Part shown: piece after piece, positions 51,579-64,000 of the stretch
Numbering within the stretch: position 1 is the stretch's first letter
Layout: each line of letters begins with the position of its first letter
Assembly (NCBI RefSeq): GCF_029407905.1
Contig: NC_073628.1
Span: forward strand, 83,572,501 to 83,636,500
DNA from: Bubalus kerabau
Taxonomy: Eukaryota; Chordata; Mammalia; Artiodactyla; Bovidae
Direction: 5' to 3'
DNA: 64,000 bases
The notes under the pieces: model-generated
Seen by the model: the letters and a program-made list of their open reading frames with translations, nothing else
The model's database searches: none
Told to the model about the DNA's origin: nothing
Position numbers and translations under genes: made by a program

Positions 51579-52744
51579 AAGGCAACCCTGGAGCCCTGAG
51601 TGTGTTGCCTTCGCTGAGAAGGAGCAAGGGTAAGAGAAGATCACGGCTCCATGATCTAAGTCCGAAGGCTCAGCACCCATCGTTCTGCGTACCTGGGGCT
51701 CCTTGCAGTCACATACATTCCATTTGTACCCCCACAGCAATGGGGGACTTTGAGAAGGAAAATCGAGGCTGAAACACACAACGCCATTCACAAAACACAA
51801 TATCGTCCAAGGCCATGAGTCTGAATGTCAGGGACCCCACTGGGATTTGAACACAGGCCTCTTGACCAGTGTAGGCTGCACCCACAGCACCTTAATCTCA
51901 TGGGTAAACAGTCTCCCAGTCTCAGTAGATGGGCTATCTCTGGGCAGCCAGCTAATCCCATCCGCAGTTCATTCATTCAATCAACATTCGCTGAGCACTG
52001 ATCAATCACCAGACACCTCAGAGCTGGGGAAACAAAGACAGAGTCCCAGCCAGGAGGAAGCCCACCCTTAGTAAACAGACAGCTACTCGGGGTGATAAGT
52101 GTGGCTGGGCTGAAGAGAGGCTGATGTGGATTCTCACTAGCTTCCCAGGGAGCAGTCCATGTCAAATTTCCCTGGTGTGACCCTTCCGTGCTGACTAGCA
52201 GAGGCAGCCCTGAGCTCTAGGGTTGGGGAAGGCCCCGGGCACGGTGATCATGCCTGTGATCCCTTCCAAACTTTCTTGTGCCACAACTTTGACTGCAAAG
52301 AAAGTGTCATCCTTGGCGCCCCAAGGACCCTGGCCAGTCTGCCTGTTACCAGTGCTCAGGGCACCTGAAGAAATAAGATGAGGCCTAAAAGAAAGAAGTG
52401 TTATGAGTCAGGAAAGGTGTGGCTAAGACCCAAATAGGAGGTGCTGGCTTCTTCACGCATCAGGAACCCCTCCCTGCTTCTGAGTGGGCCCAAGTCCAGC
52501 TCATCTTGTCAAAGCAGCCTTGGGCTGCTCCCCGTGACTTAGTTTCCACATTTACTGAATGAGGAGAATGATAATAGAGCTTTCATTGTAGGGTCGTTTG
52601 AATCACTATTTATTAAGCACTTAAACAGTTTTCAGGACTTGGAAAACACTATGGAAGACCTTTTTTAAAAAAGTAGAGAAAGGATTCAAGAAGCTATTTA
52701 ACTGGTTCCCCTGCCTTCAGCCAAGATCCCATCCATGGAGCAGT

Positions 52745-53570
52745 TGAAAGAGGACAGGGGTAATCAACAGAAAGGTAGCACTGTTGTTGGGAATGTAAAT
52801 TGGTACAACCACTGTGAAAAACAGTATGGAGTTTCCTCAAAAAATAAAAATAGAGCTACCATACGATCCTGAAATTCTACTCCTGGGTATATATCCAGAG
52901 AAAACTATAATTCAAAAAGACACATGCACCCCAATATTCATAGCAGCACTATTCACAATAGCCAGGACATGGAAACAAACTAAATGTCCATTGACAGATG
53001 AATGGATAAAGAAGATGTGGTACATATATATATACACAATGGAATATTATTCCGCCACCGAAAAGAATAAAATAATGCCATTTGCAGCAACATGGATAGA
53101 CCTAGTGATTATCATACCGTTGCTGCTGCTGCTAAGTCACTTCAGTCGTGTCCAACTCTGTGTGACCCCATAGAGGGCAGCCCACGAGGCTCCCCTGTCC
53201 CTGGGATTCTCCAGGCAAGAACACTGGAGTGGGTTGCCATTTCCTTCTCTAATTATCATACTAAGTGAAGTAAATCAGAGAAAGACAAATATCATATAAT
53301 ATCACTTACATATGGAATCTAAAACATAACACAAATGAACTTATCTATAAAACAGAAATAGAAACAGACTCATAGACATAGAGAACAGACTTATGGTTGC
53401 CTAGGGGGTGGGGACAGAGAAGGGTTGGACTGGGAGTTTGGGATTAGCAGATGCAAACCATTATACATAGAACGAATAAATGCCAAGACCCTAATGTATA
53501 GCATAGGGAATTATATTCATATCACATAATAAACCATAATGGAAAAGAATATGAAAAAATAAAATGTATG
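52745..53570 (+). mobile_element. L1 ORF2 end and 3' UTR with nested BOV-A2
   Basis: Plus-strand L1 (CTGGGTATATATCCAGAGAA, TAGCAGCACTATTCACAATA, CCATAATGGAAAAGAATATG). It is split by a minus-strand BOV-A2 at 53118-53252 with ATTATCATAC duplicated on each side. Confidence 0.9.
53118..53252 (-). mobile_element. BOV-A2 SINE monomer in L1
   Basis: GCTGCTGCTGCT end and a 10-bp target duplication ATTATCATAC. Confidence 0.9.
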
Positions 53571-53692
53571 ATTTCAGTCAACACACTAAAGGGGGAAAAA
53601 AGGAAATTAACAAGTGTGTCAACACTGATCATTACTGAGTTGAAGAAATCTGGGTGATTTTTGGTGTCATCTTTATGATTTTTCTGTATTTT

Positions 53693-53719
53693 CCACCCCC
53701 CACCCCCACCCCCACCAGC
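53693..53719 (-). other. G-rich tract, G-quadruplex-capable
   Basis: Minus strand carries at least four runs of four or more G separated by single bases (plus strand CCACCCCCCACCCCCACCCC and on). Confidence 0.6.
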
Positions 53720-54439
53720 CCCTGACCCAGCTCTGAGCAGTGCCCTCCTGGGCAGTACAGAGGTAGGGGAGTGGTGGGAGCTTTTCCTGACTCTGACCCT
53801 GCCACTGAGACTGGGCTGGCTGCTGGCGGGTAGAGGAGGGACGCAGAATACCTGATGTTATGGGAGTCACAGGGTTACCCTGCCCATCCAAAGCATCTCC
53901 AAGGTACTTTGGCTCAGTGGTCGTCTTCTCTTCTCTAAAACCCCGTGAGATCACAGGGTCCTCTCAAATGAAGAAACCAAGACCAGAGAGGTCACACAAC
54001 TTGTCCAGGGTCACCAAGGGGAGAACACCTGTGGCTCTAACTTCAAGCCAAGCAGGATTTAGGCAGTGGCCACAAGGCCCAAAGTAAGAGAGGAAAGGGT
54101 AGCACATGAGCTTGTCAAATGCATAAAAAAAATTTTACAAAAATTCATTGCTTTTTAAACTTTTCCTATTGCTCATGTAGAAAACATTTGAAAATACAGA
54201 AAACTATAAAAAAGAATATTTAAGTTATCTATAATCATACCTCCTAGATATTAACCTCTATTACCACATATTGGTATGTTTTCTTCCATGCTATTTCAAA
54301 ATTTAAGGTGTTGGTGTTTGTATATTTTTATCCTGTTCTCTACTTAGTGTTGTTATAGCATGGAATAAAAGTCTTCAAAAACATGATTTTTAATGACTAC
54401 ACAGTTAAATAATAATCATAGCCAACACTTTTATAACAT

Positions 54440-54815
54440 GGTTTTGTTAACTCAGGCTTGCATAACAAAATACCACAGACTAGATGGTGGAAACAACAGA
54501 CACTTATCATCTCACACTTCTGGAGGTTGGGAGGCTCAAGGTCAAGGTGCCAGCTGATTTGGTCCCTGGTGAGAGCCCACTTCCTGGTTTGCAGGTGGCT
54601 GTCTTCTTGCTGTGTGCTCACATGGCAGAGAGAGAGTTCTGTTGCAGCTTCCTCTTTTATAACCGCATTAATTCCACTATGAAGGCCTCATCTTCATTAC
54701 CTCATCTAAACCTAATTAATCCCTAAAGACCCCCAATTCATAATTCCATCACGTTGGGGGTTAGGACTCACATATATGAATTTTGAGGGGATGCAATTCC
54801 ATCCACAGCTGCACT
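54440..54815. repeat. Old mammalian interspersed repeat
   Basis: Matches a familiar ancient repeat pattern (ATAACAAAATACCACAGAC, TTCTGGAGGTTGGGAGGCTC, CATCACGTTGGGGGTTAGGA). Family not assigned with certainty. A MIR-like piece follows at about 54870-54970. Confidence 0.6.
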
Positions 54816-56550
54816 TACTGTGAACCCAGAACACAGTGAATTTTACAAGCACCGGTTCACCAACTCCTCACCAGGAAGGGCTGTCATTGCCCCCATTTCG
54901 CAGATGAGGAACCTGCGGCACAGAGTGGTAGCTTGTTAGTAATTTGGGGTTTGAGGTTTAAACTCAAGCCATCTGGACGGAAGGAAGAAGTGTGCAAAGT
55001 GTGAATTATAGAGCACACTAAGAGAAAATGAAAGTGCATATCTGGGTTCTACTTTAGGGCAATGAGTCAGGTCTCTGTGATGAGCTAACATTTAATATGA
55101 TATGCGGAGAATGAGCTGGATTCAGCCAGGCAGAGTGGTGGAAAGAGTGGTAAACTGCTCCAGTCTGGTGACTCACTGCTCCCTGCTCTTACTTTTAAGT
55201 TGAAAACACCCAAACAGCCAGATTTTTCATGATCATTTTGAAACTTAAAGATGGGGTGCGGTGCCTATAATCCTACAATTTTCATTCCTCCTTTTATTCC
55301 CTTACAACTTTTAGTATTTTTTTCCCTTACAAATTTTAGTAGATAATCTATACTTGTTTGATGGAATTTGTTTTTAACTTAGAAGAATTCCACACCCTTC
55401 CCTGTTTTACACAGTTACTATACACCTCATTTGGATTGCTCTGTGTTTCATCAGGTGGGACACCATAGTGTGTTTCGTTTTCACTACTGGAAGCCCTGCT
55501 ATTATAAACATCTCTACGCATGCAGCGCTTTTCTTCTTTTGACCTGGAGGAGGTAGGGGTAGATTTACAGGTGGTACGGGCCCTTTTGCAGCTCTGTTTG
55601 CACTCCAAAAGGAATGTTCACATTTTCTAAGTCTCTAGCAATGAAATGACTGCATCTGTTTCCCAAAATTTTGGGAATTTTCAAACTAGATTTCTTGAGT
55701 AGCTATTGATAATCTAGCAGCTCACTATTGTTTAAGTTGCCCTTCCTTATAATTTTAGTTTGCATATTTAGGGTTTTATTTCTTCTAGACTCTATTATGT
55801 TGAAAAAGGGTAATTTTAGACATCAGTTGCAGAAAATATCCATCCTGAGAAAGAAAAATGGAGCTGGAGGAATCAGACTCCCTGACCTCAGACCACACCA
55901 TAAACCTATAGTAACAAAAACAGTATGAACTTCCCTGGTGGTCCAGTGGTTAAGTCATCATGCTTCCAGTGCAGGGGGCAAGGGTTCATGGAATTAAGAC
56001 AATGTGGTATTGGTAGGAAAGACAGGTACACCGATAGAACAAGAGAGAGAGTCAAAAACAGACCCATGAATGTATGAATACTTGATTTATCACAAATGTA
56101 CAGCATTTGTACATTTATTTTTATGTATTTATTTATCTATGCATTTTATGTATTTATTTATGCATTTTAAAAATGTACAACATTGTAATAAAGAAAGAAT
56201 GGTCTTTTCAACAAGTAGTGCTCCTTGAAGTATCTATATGGAAAAAAGTAAAATCGGACCCCTATCTCACATCATACAAATCAATTCTTTTTTTTAATTG
56301 AAGTATAATTGAATTACCATGTTGTGTTAATTTCTGCTGTACAGCAGATTCATATTTATATATGAATGTATATTATATATATATACATTCTTTATTTGTG
56401 TGTGTGTGTATATATATATATATACACACACATTCTTTCTTTATATTTCTTTCCATGATGGTTTATCTCAGGATATTGAATATAGTTCCCTGTGCCATAC
56501 AGTAGGACCTTGTTGTCTATCCATTTTATATGTGATAGTTTGCATCTGCT

Positions 56551-56802
56551 AATACTCTTGCCTGGAAAATCCCATGGATGGGGGAGCCTGGTAGGCTGCA
56601 GTCCATGGGGTCGCTAAGAGTCGGACATGACTGAGCGACTTCACTTTCACTTTTCACTTTCGTGCATTGGAGAAGGCAATGGCAACCCACTCCAGTGTTC
56701 TTGCCTGGAGAATCCCGGGGACAGAGGAGCCTAGTGGGCTGCCATCTATGGGGTCGCACAGAGTCGGACACGACTGAAGCAACTTAGCAGCAGCAGCAGC
56801 AA
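56551..56802 (+). mobile_element. BOV-A2 dimeric SINE
   Basis: Plus-strand copy ending in GCAGCAGCAGCAGC, inside the inverted L1 segment. Confidence 0.9.
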
Positions 56803-56971
56803 TCCCCAATTCCCAGTCCATCCTTCCCCTCACCCGTCCCTCAAATCAATTCTTGGTGGATTATGGACCTAAATGTGTGAGGCACAGCTAAAAAAATTTT
56901 AGGAGAGAATAGAGGGTTTATATCTTAATGAACACAGGGTACGGCAAGGTTCCTTGGACACATAACTGTCA

Positions 56972-57205
56972 TGGGGACTTCCCTGGAGGTTCAGTGATTA
57001 AGAATCTGCCTTCCAGTGCAGGGGACTCGGGTCTGACCCCTGCTCAGGGACTAACATCCCACACGCCGGGCGGGGCACCTAAGCCCATGCACCACCACTA
57101 GGGAGCCTGCGTGCCACAGGTACTGAGCACAAGCGCTGTAGGGACTACGCACCACGACAAAGACCCAGCGCAGCCAAAATAAAATAAATAAATACATTTT
57201 TTAAT
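56972..57205 (+). mobile_element. ART2A-type SINE
   Basis: GGGGACTTCCCTGGAGGTTC head and an AAATAAAATAAATAAATA tail; ACTGTCATgg/atGTCATAA flanks hint at a duplication. Confidence 0.88.
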
Positions 57206-58751
57206 TTAAAAAATGTCATAAAAGACTTCTCAATTTGACTATATTAAAATCAGAGATATCTACTTATCAAAGATACTTTAATTTAACAGAAATAGAAATG
57301 TTAACCATAAAGGGAAAAAAATGATAAATTTAAGACTTCTGTTCCTCAAAAGCCACCATTAAGAGTGAAAATTTTTTTTTTAATTTTTGAAAAAAGAGTG
57401 TAAACTTAAGCCAGAGATTGGGAGAAGATATACTTTAACAAAGGACTTGTATTCAGGATATATAAAGATTTCCCAAAAGTCAATAAAAAAAGGACAATGA
57501 GACAAGAACAGACAATCTAACAGAAAAATGGGCAATAAACTAGAACAGATGTGTCACAGAAGAGGCTATCCAGATGGCCAATAAACATATGAAGAGATGC
57601 TTAATTCATCATCAGGGAAATGCAAAATAAAACATAATACAATACGAGCATCCTCCAATTGTAATGAAAAAGAATCAATATCATGGAAAGACAAAAAGAA
57701 CCAGGTGTTGGCATATTTCCCTCAATGTCTCCTAAAGCGGAATATAAACACCTATATTATATATATATAATATACATATGACCAGCATAGGCGTATACCC
57801 AATAGAAACATGTATACGTGCTCATCAAATGCACATATGAGAACATTCACAGCAGCACTACTTGGAGTGCCTCTGAACTGGAAACCATCCAAATGTCCAT
57901 CAGTCATACGACGGATAAACCGTCATGTAATAGACGGCTACAATGCAACAAACATGAGTGAATGACAACTGCCCAAATCAGTGTGCTGCATGCCACATGC
58001 AAACACACACCAAAGAGAACATACTTCATCTCCCATGTGTGTAAGTCAGGACAGTGGTTACCTTGGAGCATGGTGGCCAGAGGAGGCATAAAGGGGCTTT
58101 GGGGTGCTGGTGATGTCAGTTCTCAATCCGGATGCTGGTCACACAGTTCATGTGTAAAAAATGTTCATATTGTACTGTATGATGTAGTCACTCTTCTGTA
58201 TGTATGCATGTTATATTCAGTAATATATTTAAGACACCGTTAATGAAAAGGCAAGCTGAGAGTAGGAGGAGATATTTGCAACACAGAAAAAATATGCCAG
58301 TACATATATCACTTAGCTCTTTGCTTGCATGCTAAATTAAGGGCTTTGCCTTTTAAAATCTCTTCCTCCTCCTCTAACTATGCATTTTTATGTGTTTCTA
58401 TAGATATGTACAATTTGAAAATAAATTACTTTTTTTATTTATTGAACAGATTTTCCCTCATTAACAAACTTTTTAATGCAAATGAGTGGAAATTCTGCTC
58501 TTTCTCTGGGGGAATTTTTCAAATTATTTATGTTCCTCTTGGTTCCTTTTTTTCTCTGGTTGAAGGATTTGATATATTTCTTTAAAAAACTCTTATGTTT
58601 ACCCAATATTCTTCATTTCTCTGTCTCTTTACATTATCACAACATGCTGGAAACCCAGGAGATTCGTGCTTTCCGCATCCCCCACCATGGTTTGATTTAA
58701 GAAGAAACTGAGACCTTCAGTCCAGCTACATGATTGAGGGGTTTGGATACC

Positions 58752-58858
58752 CAGTGTTCTTGCCTGGAGAATCCCAGGGACAGGGGAGCATGCTGGGCTG
58801 CCGTCTATGGGGTCGCACAGAGTCGGACACGACTGAAGTGACTTAGCAGCAGCAGCAT
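58752..58858 (+). mobile_element. BOV-A2 SINE monomer
   Basis: Plus-strand copy ending CTTAGCAGCAGCAGC. Confidence 0.88.
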
Positions 58859-59464
58859 GGAAGAGAGGGATAAAACCTGGATTCCTAACCATCCAGTTCA
58901 GCCCCTTCCAAGGTCATAACCACCTCCTAACATCAGTATGATATTTTTATAAATGAGTATTTAGAACAAGTGACACTACATCACAGCAGGCCACACCCCC
59001 TGCAGACAGCCCCCCAGCCCCCAGTCAATGAGGCACTTCTCAGAGCATCTTTACTGAGCCCACGGCAGCACCCCAGACAGCCGGGCCTGCGGCTTGTGAA
59101 GCTCCTATTCCAAAGAGAGGAGACAGACAATAAACAAGCCACCAAAGAAGCCAGATAGTGTGAAGGAAGTAAACAGGGAGAGGGAAGAGAGAATGGCTGG
59201 GGAGGCCCCACCTGGGAGGGAGGCAACATCTGGAGTGAGACTAAGCCAGTGCGAGAGGGAGCCAGGAAGATGGCTCCAGGCAGAGGGTGATGTGAGTTTG
59301 GGGCGGGGAAGGGCTTCTTCTGGGATCAGGAAGGGGCCAGGTGGCCAGAGCAAAGGGTGCAGGGCTGGAAGAGGGGGTCCCAGCCGTGAGAAGGCTCTGA
59401 CTGAGAGCCACAGGAAGCCACTGAGGGGTTTTAAGCAAAAAAGGGACATGATCTAACTTGTATT

Positions 59465-59895
59465 TTAAAAGATAGTCTAACAGATAAACCAAGTGTGGCA
59501 TGCACGTACAATGGGATATTATTCAGCCTTAAAAAAAGTGGAAATTCTAACACAAGCTATAACCTTTGAGGATATTATGCTAAATGAAATAAGCCAGTCA
59601 CAAAAGGACAACTACTGTGTGAATCCACTTACCGGAGGTACCCAGAGTACTCAAGTTAGTAGAGACAGAAAATAGAATGGTGGTTGCCAGGGGCTGGAAA
59701 GGGAGGGAGATGGGGAGTTATTCTTCAAAGTGTTCAGAGTTTCCATTTGGGAAGATGAAAAAGTTCTGGAGACAGACTGTGTAGACGGTTACACAATAAT
59801 GTGCATGTAATTAATGCCACCGAAGTGTACACTTAAAATGTTAAAAATAGTAAATTTTATGTTGTATATACTTTACCACAATAAAAGAAAAACAT
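59465..59895 (+). mobile_element. Old L1 3' end
   Basis: Plus-strand L1M-type (TGGGATATTATTCAGCC, GGTGGTTGCCAGGGGCTGG, AGTGTACACTTAAAATG) with an AATAAAAGAAAAA tail. 58,860-59,464 shows no gene. Confidence 0.8.
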
Positions 59896-60379
59896 TTTAA
59901 AGATAATTCTGCCTGCTGTGAAAGATGAATAGCAGGGCTGGGGCTTCAGAGAGGAAGCTCAGAGACCTTTGAAGACTGAAGTATTGAGGGCAGCCAATCA
60001 TTCAGGACTTGGCCGTGGATTGGACTGGGGAGAAGGGGAGGGACAGGTCAGTATGTTTGAGACCTAACAAGTGACAGTAACAGAATAAGAAATGGAGTAA
60101 CTAGAAAGCATTGCAAAATAAGTTGTGCTAGGGTAGTAGTCCACGTTTTCATTTTCAGAATTGTCTTTAACATTGTTGTATTTATACATCTTTTTTTTTT
60201 TTTTTTTTCCCAGCAAGGTCTTAAAACCCACACAGAAGGCCACTTACAGCTCCAAGTCCAGCCTGTCTGAGCTTGCAGGATGCTGCATCAGACCCCCGTC
60301 CACAGGGCTGTGTTCCAGTGGGTTTGATTCAGGAGCTGACTGCCCACTCTCACCTGACAATAGAGGGGAATAAGTCCTG

Positions 60380-60545
60380 TTCTGAGCACTGGAAAGCACT
60401 AGGCACCCTGATGGGTGCTTCAGGAAAGTGATCTTATTGAATCCTGGAGATCATTGTATGGGGCAGGGACTACGGTCCCTATTTTACAAATAAGAGACAT
60501 GGTGAGCCTTTCAGAGGTTGATTAAGCTGTGAATCTCTGCTGCCT
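60380..60545 (+). repeat. MIR
   Basis: TTTTACAAATAAGAGACATGG core and flanking arms. A T-run at 60191-60210 lies nearby without a poly(A) hexamer. Confidence 0.6.
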
Positions 60546-60614
60546 ACAGCTGGCAGAATGGGCCCTGCCCACCAGGCAAATGCAACTATCTCCCAGTAGC
60601 CCATGGTGGGTTCT

Positions 60615-60857
60615 TTTTCATTTTAATATTTATTTACTTATTTATTTGGCTGGGTGGGTCTTAGTCGCCACATGCAGGATCACTTTAGTTGAGGCATGAG
60701 GAATCCTTTTTTATTTTTAGTTGAGGCTTGCAGGATCTTCAGTTGTGAACTCTTAGTTGTGGCCTGTGGGACCCAGATCCTGGACCAGGGATCGAAGTTG
60801 GGTCCTCTGCATGGGGAGTGCGGAGTCCCAGACCTTGGACAGCCAGGGAATTCCCAG
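60615..60857 (-). mobile_element. ART2A-type SINE
   Basis: Minus-strand copy with a partial internal duplication of the TTAGTTGAGGC segment. Confidence 0.85.
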
Positions 60858-61799
60858 TGGATTCTGAAGGCAAGGCAGAGGGGATGGACACTGAGCTACC
60901 TCACAGCAAAGAAAGAAAGAGGTGTGAAAGGGGTCTCATCCTGAAATGCTCTGGGCCCAGTGGGGAAAGATAGGAATCAGGGGTCCTGAGGGCCTGGGTC
61001 TCCTCTGACGAGTGTGTCTGGAGAAGCTGTGCCGCCCTGGCCTCAAGGGTCCTCCAGGGCATCCCCCTATCAGGCTGGGCTCGGGGAAGGTCAGTGGACA
61101 AGGCCCGAAGGTGGATGGAAAGCGTGTAGGTTCAAAGTCCTCAGCTTCATCCCCAGCTCAGCCCTCCAGAGCTGTGTGCTCTGGGGCTGGTCATTTCCTA
61201 TTTGTAAGCTCTAGTTTCCTGTGTGCAAAGAGGATGATAACAATATCTACTTGGAAGGGTTGTGATGAGGAGCAAATTAGATAAAGTATTTGAGCATTGT
61301 TTTCAACATAGATTTGTCTGTTTATTTGGGAAGGCCTGGGAGGCTCTGTTATGGAGGGCAGAAGGCAACAGCTAAGCTTCCCCACCACCACCAGCCTTGG
61401 CATCGCCAAGGGACTGGGAAGGACTTTTTGAATCATGTGTGGCCTGCAAATACTACTTCTTATTAAGAATTCCCTCAGTTTATATCCATTTTTTGGTCTG
61501 GGATAGAGGATTATCTTTAAAGCCCAGGCTCCCAGTTGTCTCCCCAGTGACCCTGACTCACTCTGCCAGATGGAATGATTCCTCCTTTTTCGTGCCACGT
61601 CGCCCATGAATATGCTTTATTATTGCACGTTCTCCATAGAAAACTGCTGTAACCACATTGTAAACATTCACTGCGGCTGCTGGATTTAAGCTCTATGAGA
61701 AAGGTATCCCAGGAGCAGAGTGCAAGGCAGGTGCTCAACCAGTACTCTTTGAACAAAATCAAGACAGTGACATATTCCAGCAAAGACTCAGAACATGTT

Positions 61800-62110
61800 T
61801 CATTATTATAAAAAGTATATACATATACACACAATGGAATATTATTCAACCAATAAAAGAAGGAAATCCTGCCATTTTTGACAACATGGATGGACCTTGA
61901 TGGCATTGTGCTAAGTGAAATAAATCAGAGAAATACAAGTACTGTATGATCTCTCTTATACATGGAATCTAACAAAACAAAATAATGACTCATAGATACA
62001 GAGAACAGGTGGGTAGTCCCCCCAACAAAAGTAACCTGATCATAGATCATAGAATATTTGGGAAATTTATGAGACTGGGGAGAAGCAGGGAGTAATCTGT
62101 TTTCACAGCC
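61800..62110 (+). mobile_element. L1 3' region fragment
   Basis: ACACAATGGAATATTATTC and GACAACATGGATGGACC blocks. 62,110-62,769 is AT-rich with nothing recognised. Confidence 0.78.
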
Positions 62111-62769
62111 TCCAGTGATCATGTTGGTAAACATTAACCTGTATTTCCTGCCAGTCGTTTTTTTCCTAGATAAGCTGTGTTTACATTATTATAAATCAAA
62201 AATTACATAATAATCTTGTAATCTGTAAATGCCATTTTTATGTCTGGTCTCTTTCAACATTATAACAGTTACAATATTTCATTCTTACATTGCAAGGTTA
62301 TTTTTCATTGTTTTTTTCCCCCACTTTATTCTGTTCCGGACTATCCATTTTTCCAAAAATGATATTTCCAAAATACCAATATAAAGAATTAATGCCTCGA
62401 AGCTTTCAAAATTGCTTTATCAAGAAACCTTGTTTTTATAAATTGAATCTTATGTAGAACTTCAATATACGAAGAGATAGTATTTTATTCAAATAAAATT
62501 GCTTTCGAAGTCAAAGGCCTGGTATTTGTTTTTGATAACATCAGTTGACATGCACACTAAGTCAATTTAGATGAAGACAAAACTGGGGCCTAGGGATGTA
62601 TTACCCCTGAGGAGCCACAGAATCACAGCACCCTGAACATCCAGGCATTCTGTGGTGGCTTCACAGAGAAAAGGGGACAGACTCGCCAGCTCCCCAGGAG
62701 CCTGCCTGTTGGGTTTCCCTTCCCATGCCTAGCTGTGCCCACTCTGGATTTCCAGGCAGTCCCAGGTGG

Positions 62770-62895
62770 TGGTGGTATAGTCGCTAAGTCGTGTCCGACT
62801 CTTCCGACCCCATGGACTATGCCTGCCAGGATTTTCTGACCGTGAGATTCTCCAGGCAAGAATACTGGAGTGGGTTGCCACTTCCTTCTCCAAGG
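62770..62895 (-). mobile_element. BOV-A2/Bov-tA SINE, short form
   Basis: Minus-strand monomer (CTAAGTCGTGTCCGACTC ... CACTTCCTTCTCCAAGG). Confidence 0.85.
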
Positions 62896-63334
62896 AGCCT
62901 CCCTAATTCCATCAAGTGAGCCGAGGGAAGTGGCGTCTCTAAGGGACCCCCGTCTGCCTAGACACTACTTAGGGTGAGTTGGGGGACTGACTTTAAACAG
63001 AAGTAGCCACTTATCTCTGATTTTCCAGGGCGGAGGAGGGGGTTTTGTCCCCCCTGACTCTCAGCCTGAGGTCTCCTTGTTGTCCTCATTTTGCTGTCTG
63101 CTCTTAGTCTGTGGTCGAATCTCCTTGCAACCTTTCTGCAGAGAGAAGGAAGAGAAGATGGTATATTTCCTCGTGTCTCTGTGTTTGGGGACGGAGACGG
63201 ACTATGGGCAGAGGCCTCTTCTGCCGGCTGGTGTAAGAGCAGAGCACACAGTTCCCACTAAAGTGACCTGAGGACGCCAGCAGAAATAAATATGGCAGAG
63301 GTGTACAAAATACAGCTGTACCCGCCTCTCCTAT

Positions 63335-63455
63335 TTTTTATTTTTATTTTAGGCTCCGCCGCTTAGCATGCAGGATCTGTTCCCCCTCCAGGGATCAAAC
63401 CGTGCCCTTGAATCGGGGGTGCGGTCTCTTAACCACCGGATCGTCAGAAAAGTCC
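63335..63455 (-). mobile_element. ART2A-type SINE, shortened
   Basis: Minus-strand (TTTTATTTTAGGCTCCGCC ... CGTCAGAAAAGTCC). Confidence 0.75.
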
Positions 63456-63605
63456 TCCTAATTTTTTTATAACACAAAAACAAAGCGGTTGTTACTCAAA
63501 TTAGATACTCAAATTCCTCCATCAGAAAACAGCAGCAAGTGATTAGGAAAGAGCTGTTTGTTGAAAAGTAACAGTTTTCTGGGATATTCAGCAAGCCTTG
63601 TGCAC

Positions 63606-63811
63606 AAGTGATCGATCGCTCATTCGTGTTCAACTCGTTGCGATCCCTTGGACTGTAAACTGCCAGGCTCCTCTGTCCACGGAATTCTCCAGGCAAGAAT
63701 ACTGGAGTGGGTTGCCATTTCCTTCGTCAGCGGTTCTTCCCCACCCAGGGATTGAACTCGTGTCTCCTTTGCCAGGCAGATTTTTTACCACCGAGTCACT
63801 GGCGAAGCCCT
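63606..63811 (-). mobile_element. Bov-tA SINE
   Basis: Minus-strand full copy ending GAGTCACTGGCGAAGCCC. Confidence 0.9.
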
Positions 63812-63841
63812 CATTCAGCAAGCCTATACATGATTTAACCA

Positions 63842-64000
63842 GGGCTTCCCTCGTGGCTCAGAGGTTCAAGAGTCTGCCTGGAATGCGGGAGACCCGGGTT
63901 TGATCCCTGGATCGGGAAGATCCCCTGGAGAAGGAAATGGCAACCCACTCCAGTACTGTTGCCTGGAGAATCCCATGGAGGGAGGAGCCTGGTAGGCTAC
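63842..64000 (+). mobile_element. Bov-tA SINE, cut by the window end
   Basis: Plus-strand copy starting GGGCTTCCCTCGTGGCTCAG, in opposite orientation to the SINE 30 bp away, running off the window. Confidence 0.9.

Larger units (their letters stand above)
55830..58250 (+). mobile_element. Decayed L1 ORF2/3' region with inverted segment and nested SINEs
   Basis: Plus-strand L1 ORF2 pieces (55830-56280, 56846-58250). A segment of L1 3' end in reverse orientation lies at about 56286-56850. Nested in it are ART2A pieces (55928-55998, 56972-57205) and a BOV-A2 dimer (56551-56802). (TA)n/(TG)n runs lie at 56370-56425. Confidence 0.7.

Noticed and set aside
52123..52132. Isolated FOXH1-like TGTGGATT in the distal flank
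   Set aside because: A single site with no neighbouring pair or SMAD cluster; expected by chance in 64 kb.
60191..60230. T-run as a processed pseudogene tail
   Set aside because: No AATAAA-type hexamer within 30 bases and no recognisable mRNA-like sequence beside it.
63842..63920. tRNA gene-like box A/B sequences at SINE heads
   Set aside because: These are tRNA-derived heads of Bov-tA/ART2A SINEs, without a mature tRNA fold.

Overview
The window is nuclear DNA from a ruminant, most likely a bovid (cattle, sheep, goat or buffalo; I cannot separate these). The evidence is the repeat content: BovB (RTE-type) LINEs with EN/RT reading frames, dozens of Bov-tA/BOV-A2 SINEs, ART2A-type SINEs and artiodactyl L1 3' ends. 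Two spliced protein-coding genes are present, both on the minus strand: PYCR2 (CDS 9055-12388, 7 coding exons, 320 aa) and a LEFTY gene (CDS 27166-30886, 4 exons, 367 aa), called LEFTY2 from its place upstream of PYCR2. The order and orientation match the human 1q42 PYCR2-LEFTY2 block.

Layout. 1-8.5 kb: LINE/SINE-rich flank with a perfect CTCF core match at 1841-1854. 8.5-13.1 kb: PYCR2 from poly(A) signal to CpG-island promoter. 13.1-14.6 kb: BovB and SINE fragments. 15,036-25,824: a class I (gamma-type) endogenous retrovirus with paired LTRs, a 4-bp target duplication, a primer-binding site for tRNA-Arg and remnants of pol and env, broken up by a 2.9-kb BovB, a second LTR with its own SINE, and a BovB 3' fragment. 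26.3-31.0 kb: LEFTY2 from poly(A) signal to TATA box, with SINEs in intron 3. 34.66-34.94 kb: a cluster of FOXH1 and SMAD motifs in unique sequence 3.8 kb upstream of LEFTY2, a good candidate for the left-side (ASE-type) Nodal-responsive enhancer. 36.7-38.8 kb: BovB. About 39.4-45.6 kb: a processed (intronless) DAZL pseudogene on the minus strand, cut by a BovB and several SINEs, with target duplications that fix the order of insertion. 46-64 kb: L1, SINE and MIR sequence with no gene recognised; the window ends inside a Bov-tA SINE.

The two genes are not functionally linked. PYCR2 makes proline in mitochondria; LEFTY2 is a secreted antagonist of Nodal in left-right patterning. Their interest here lies in the regulatory architecture and in how much of the intergenic space was built by lineage-specific retrotransposition.
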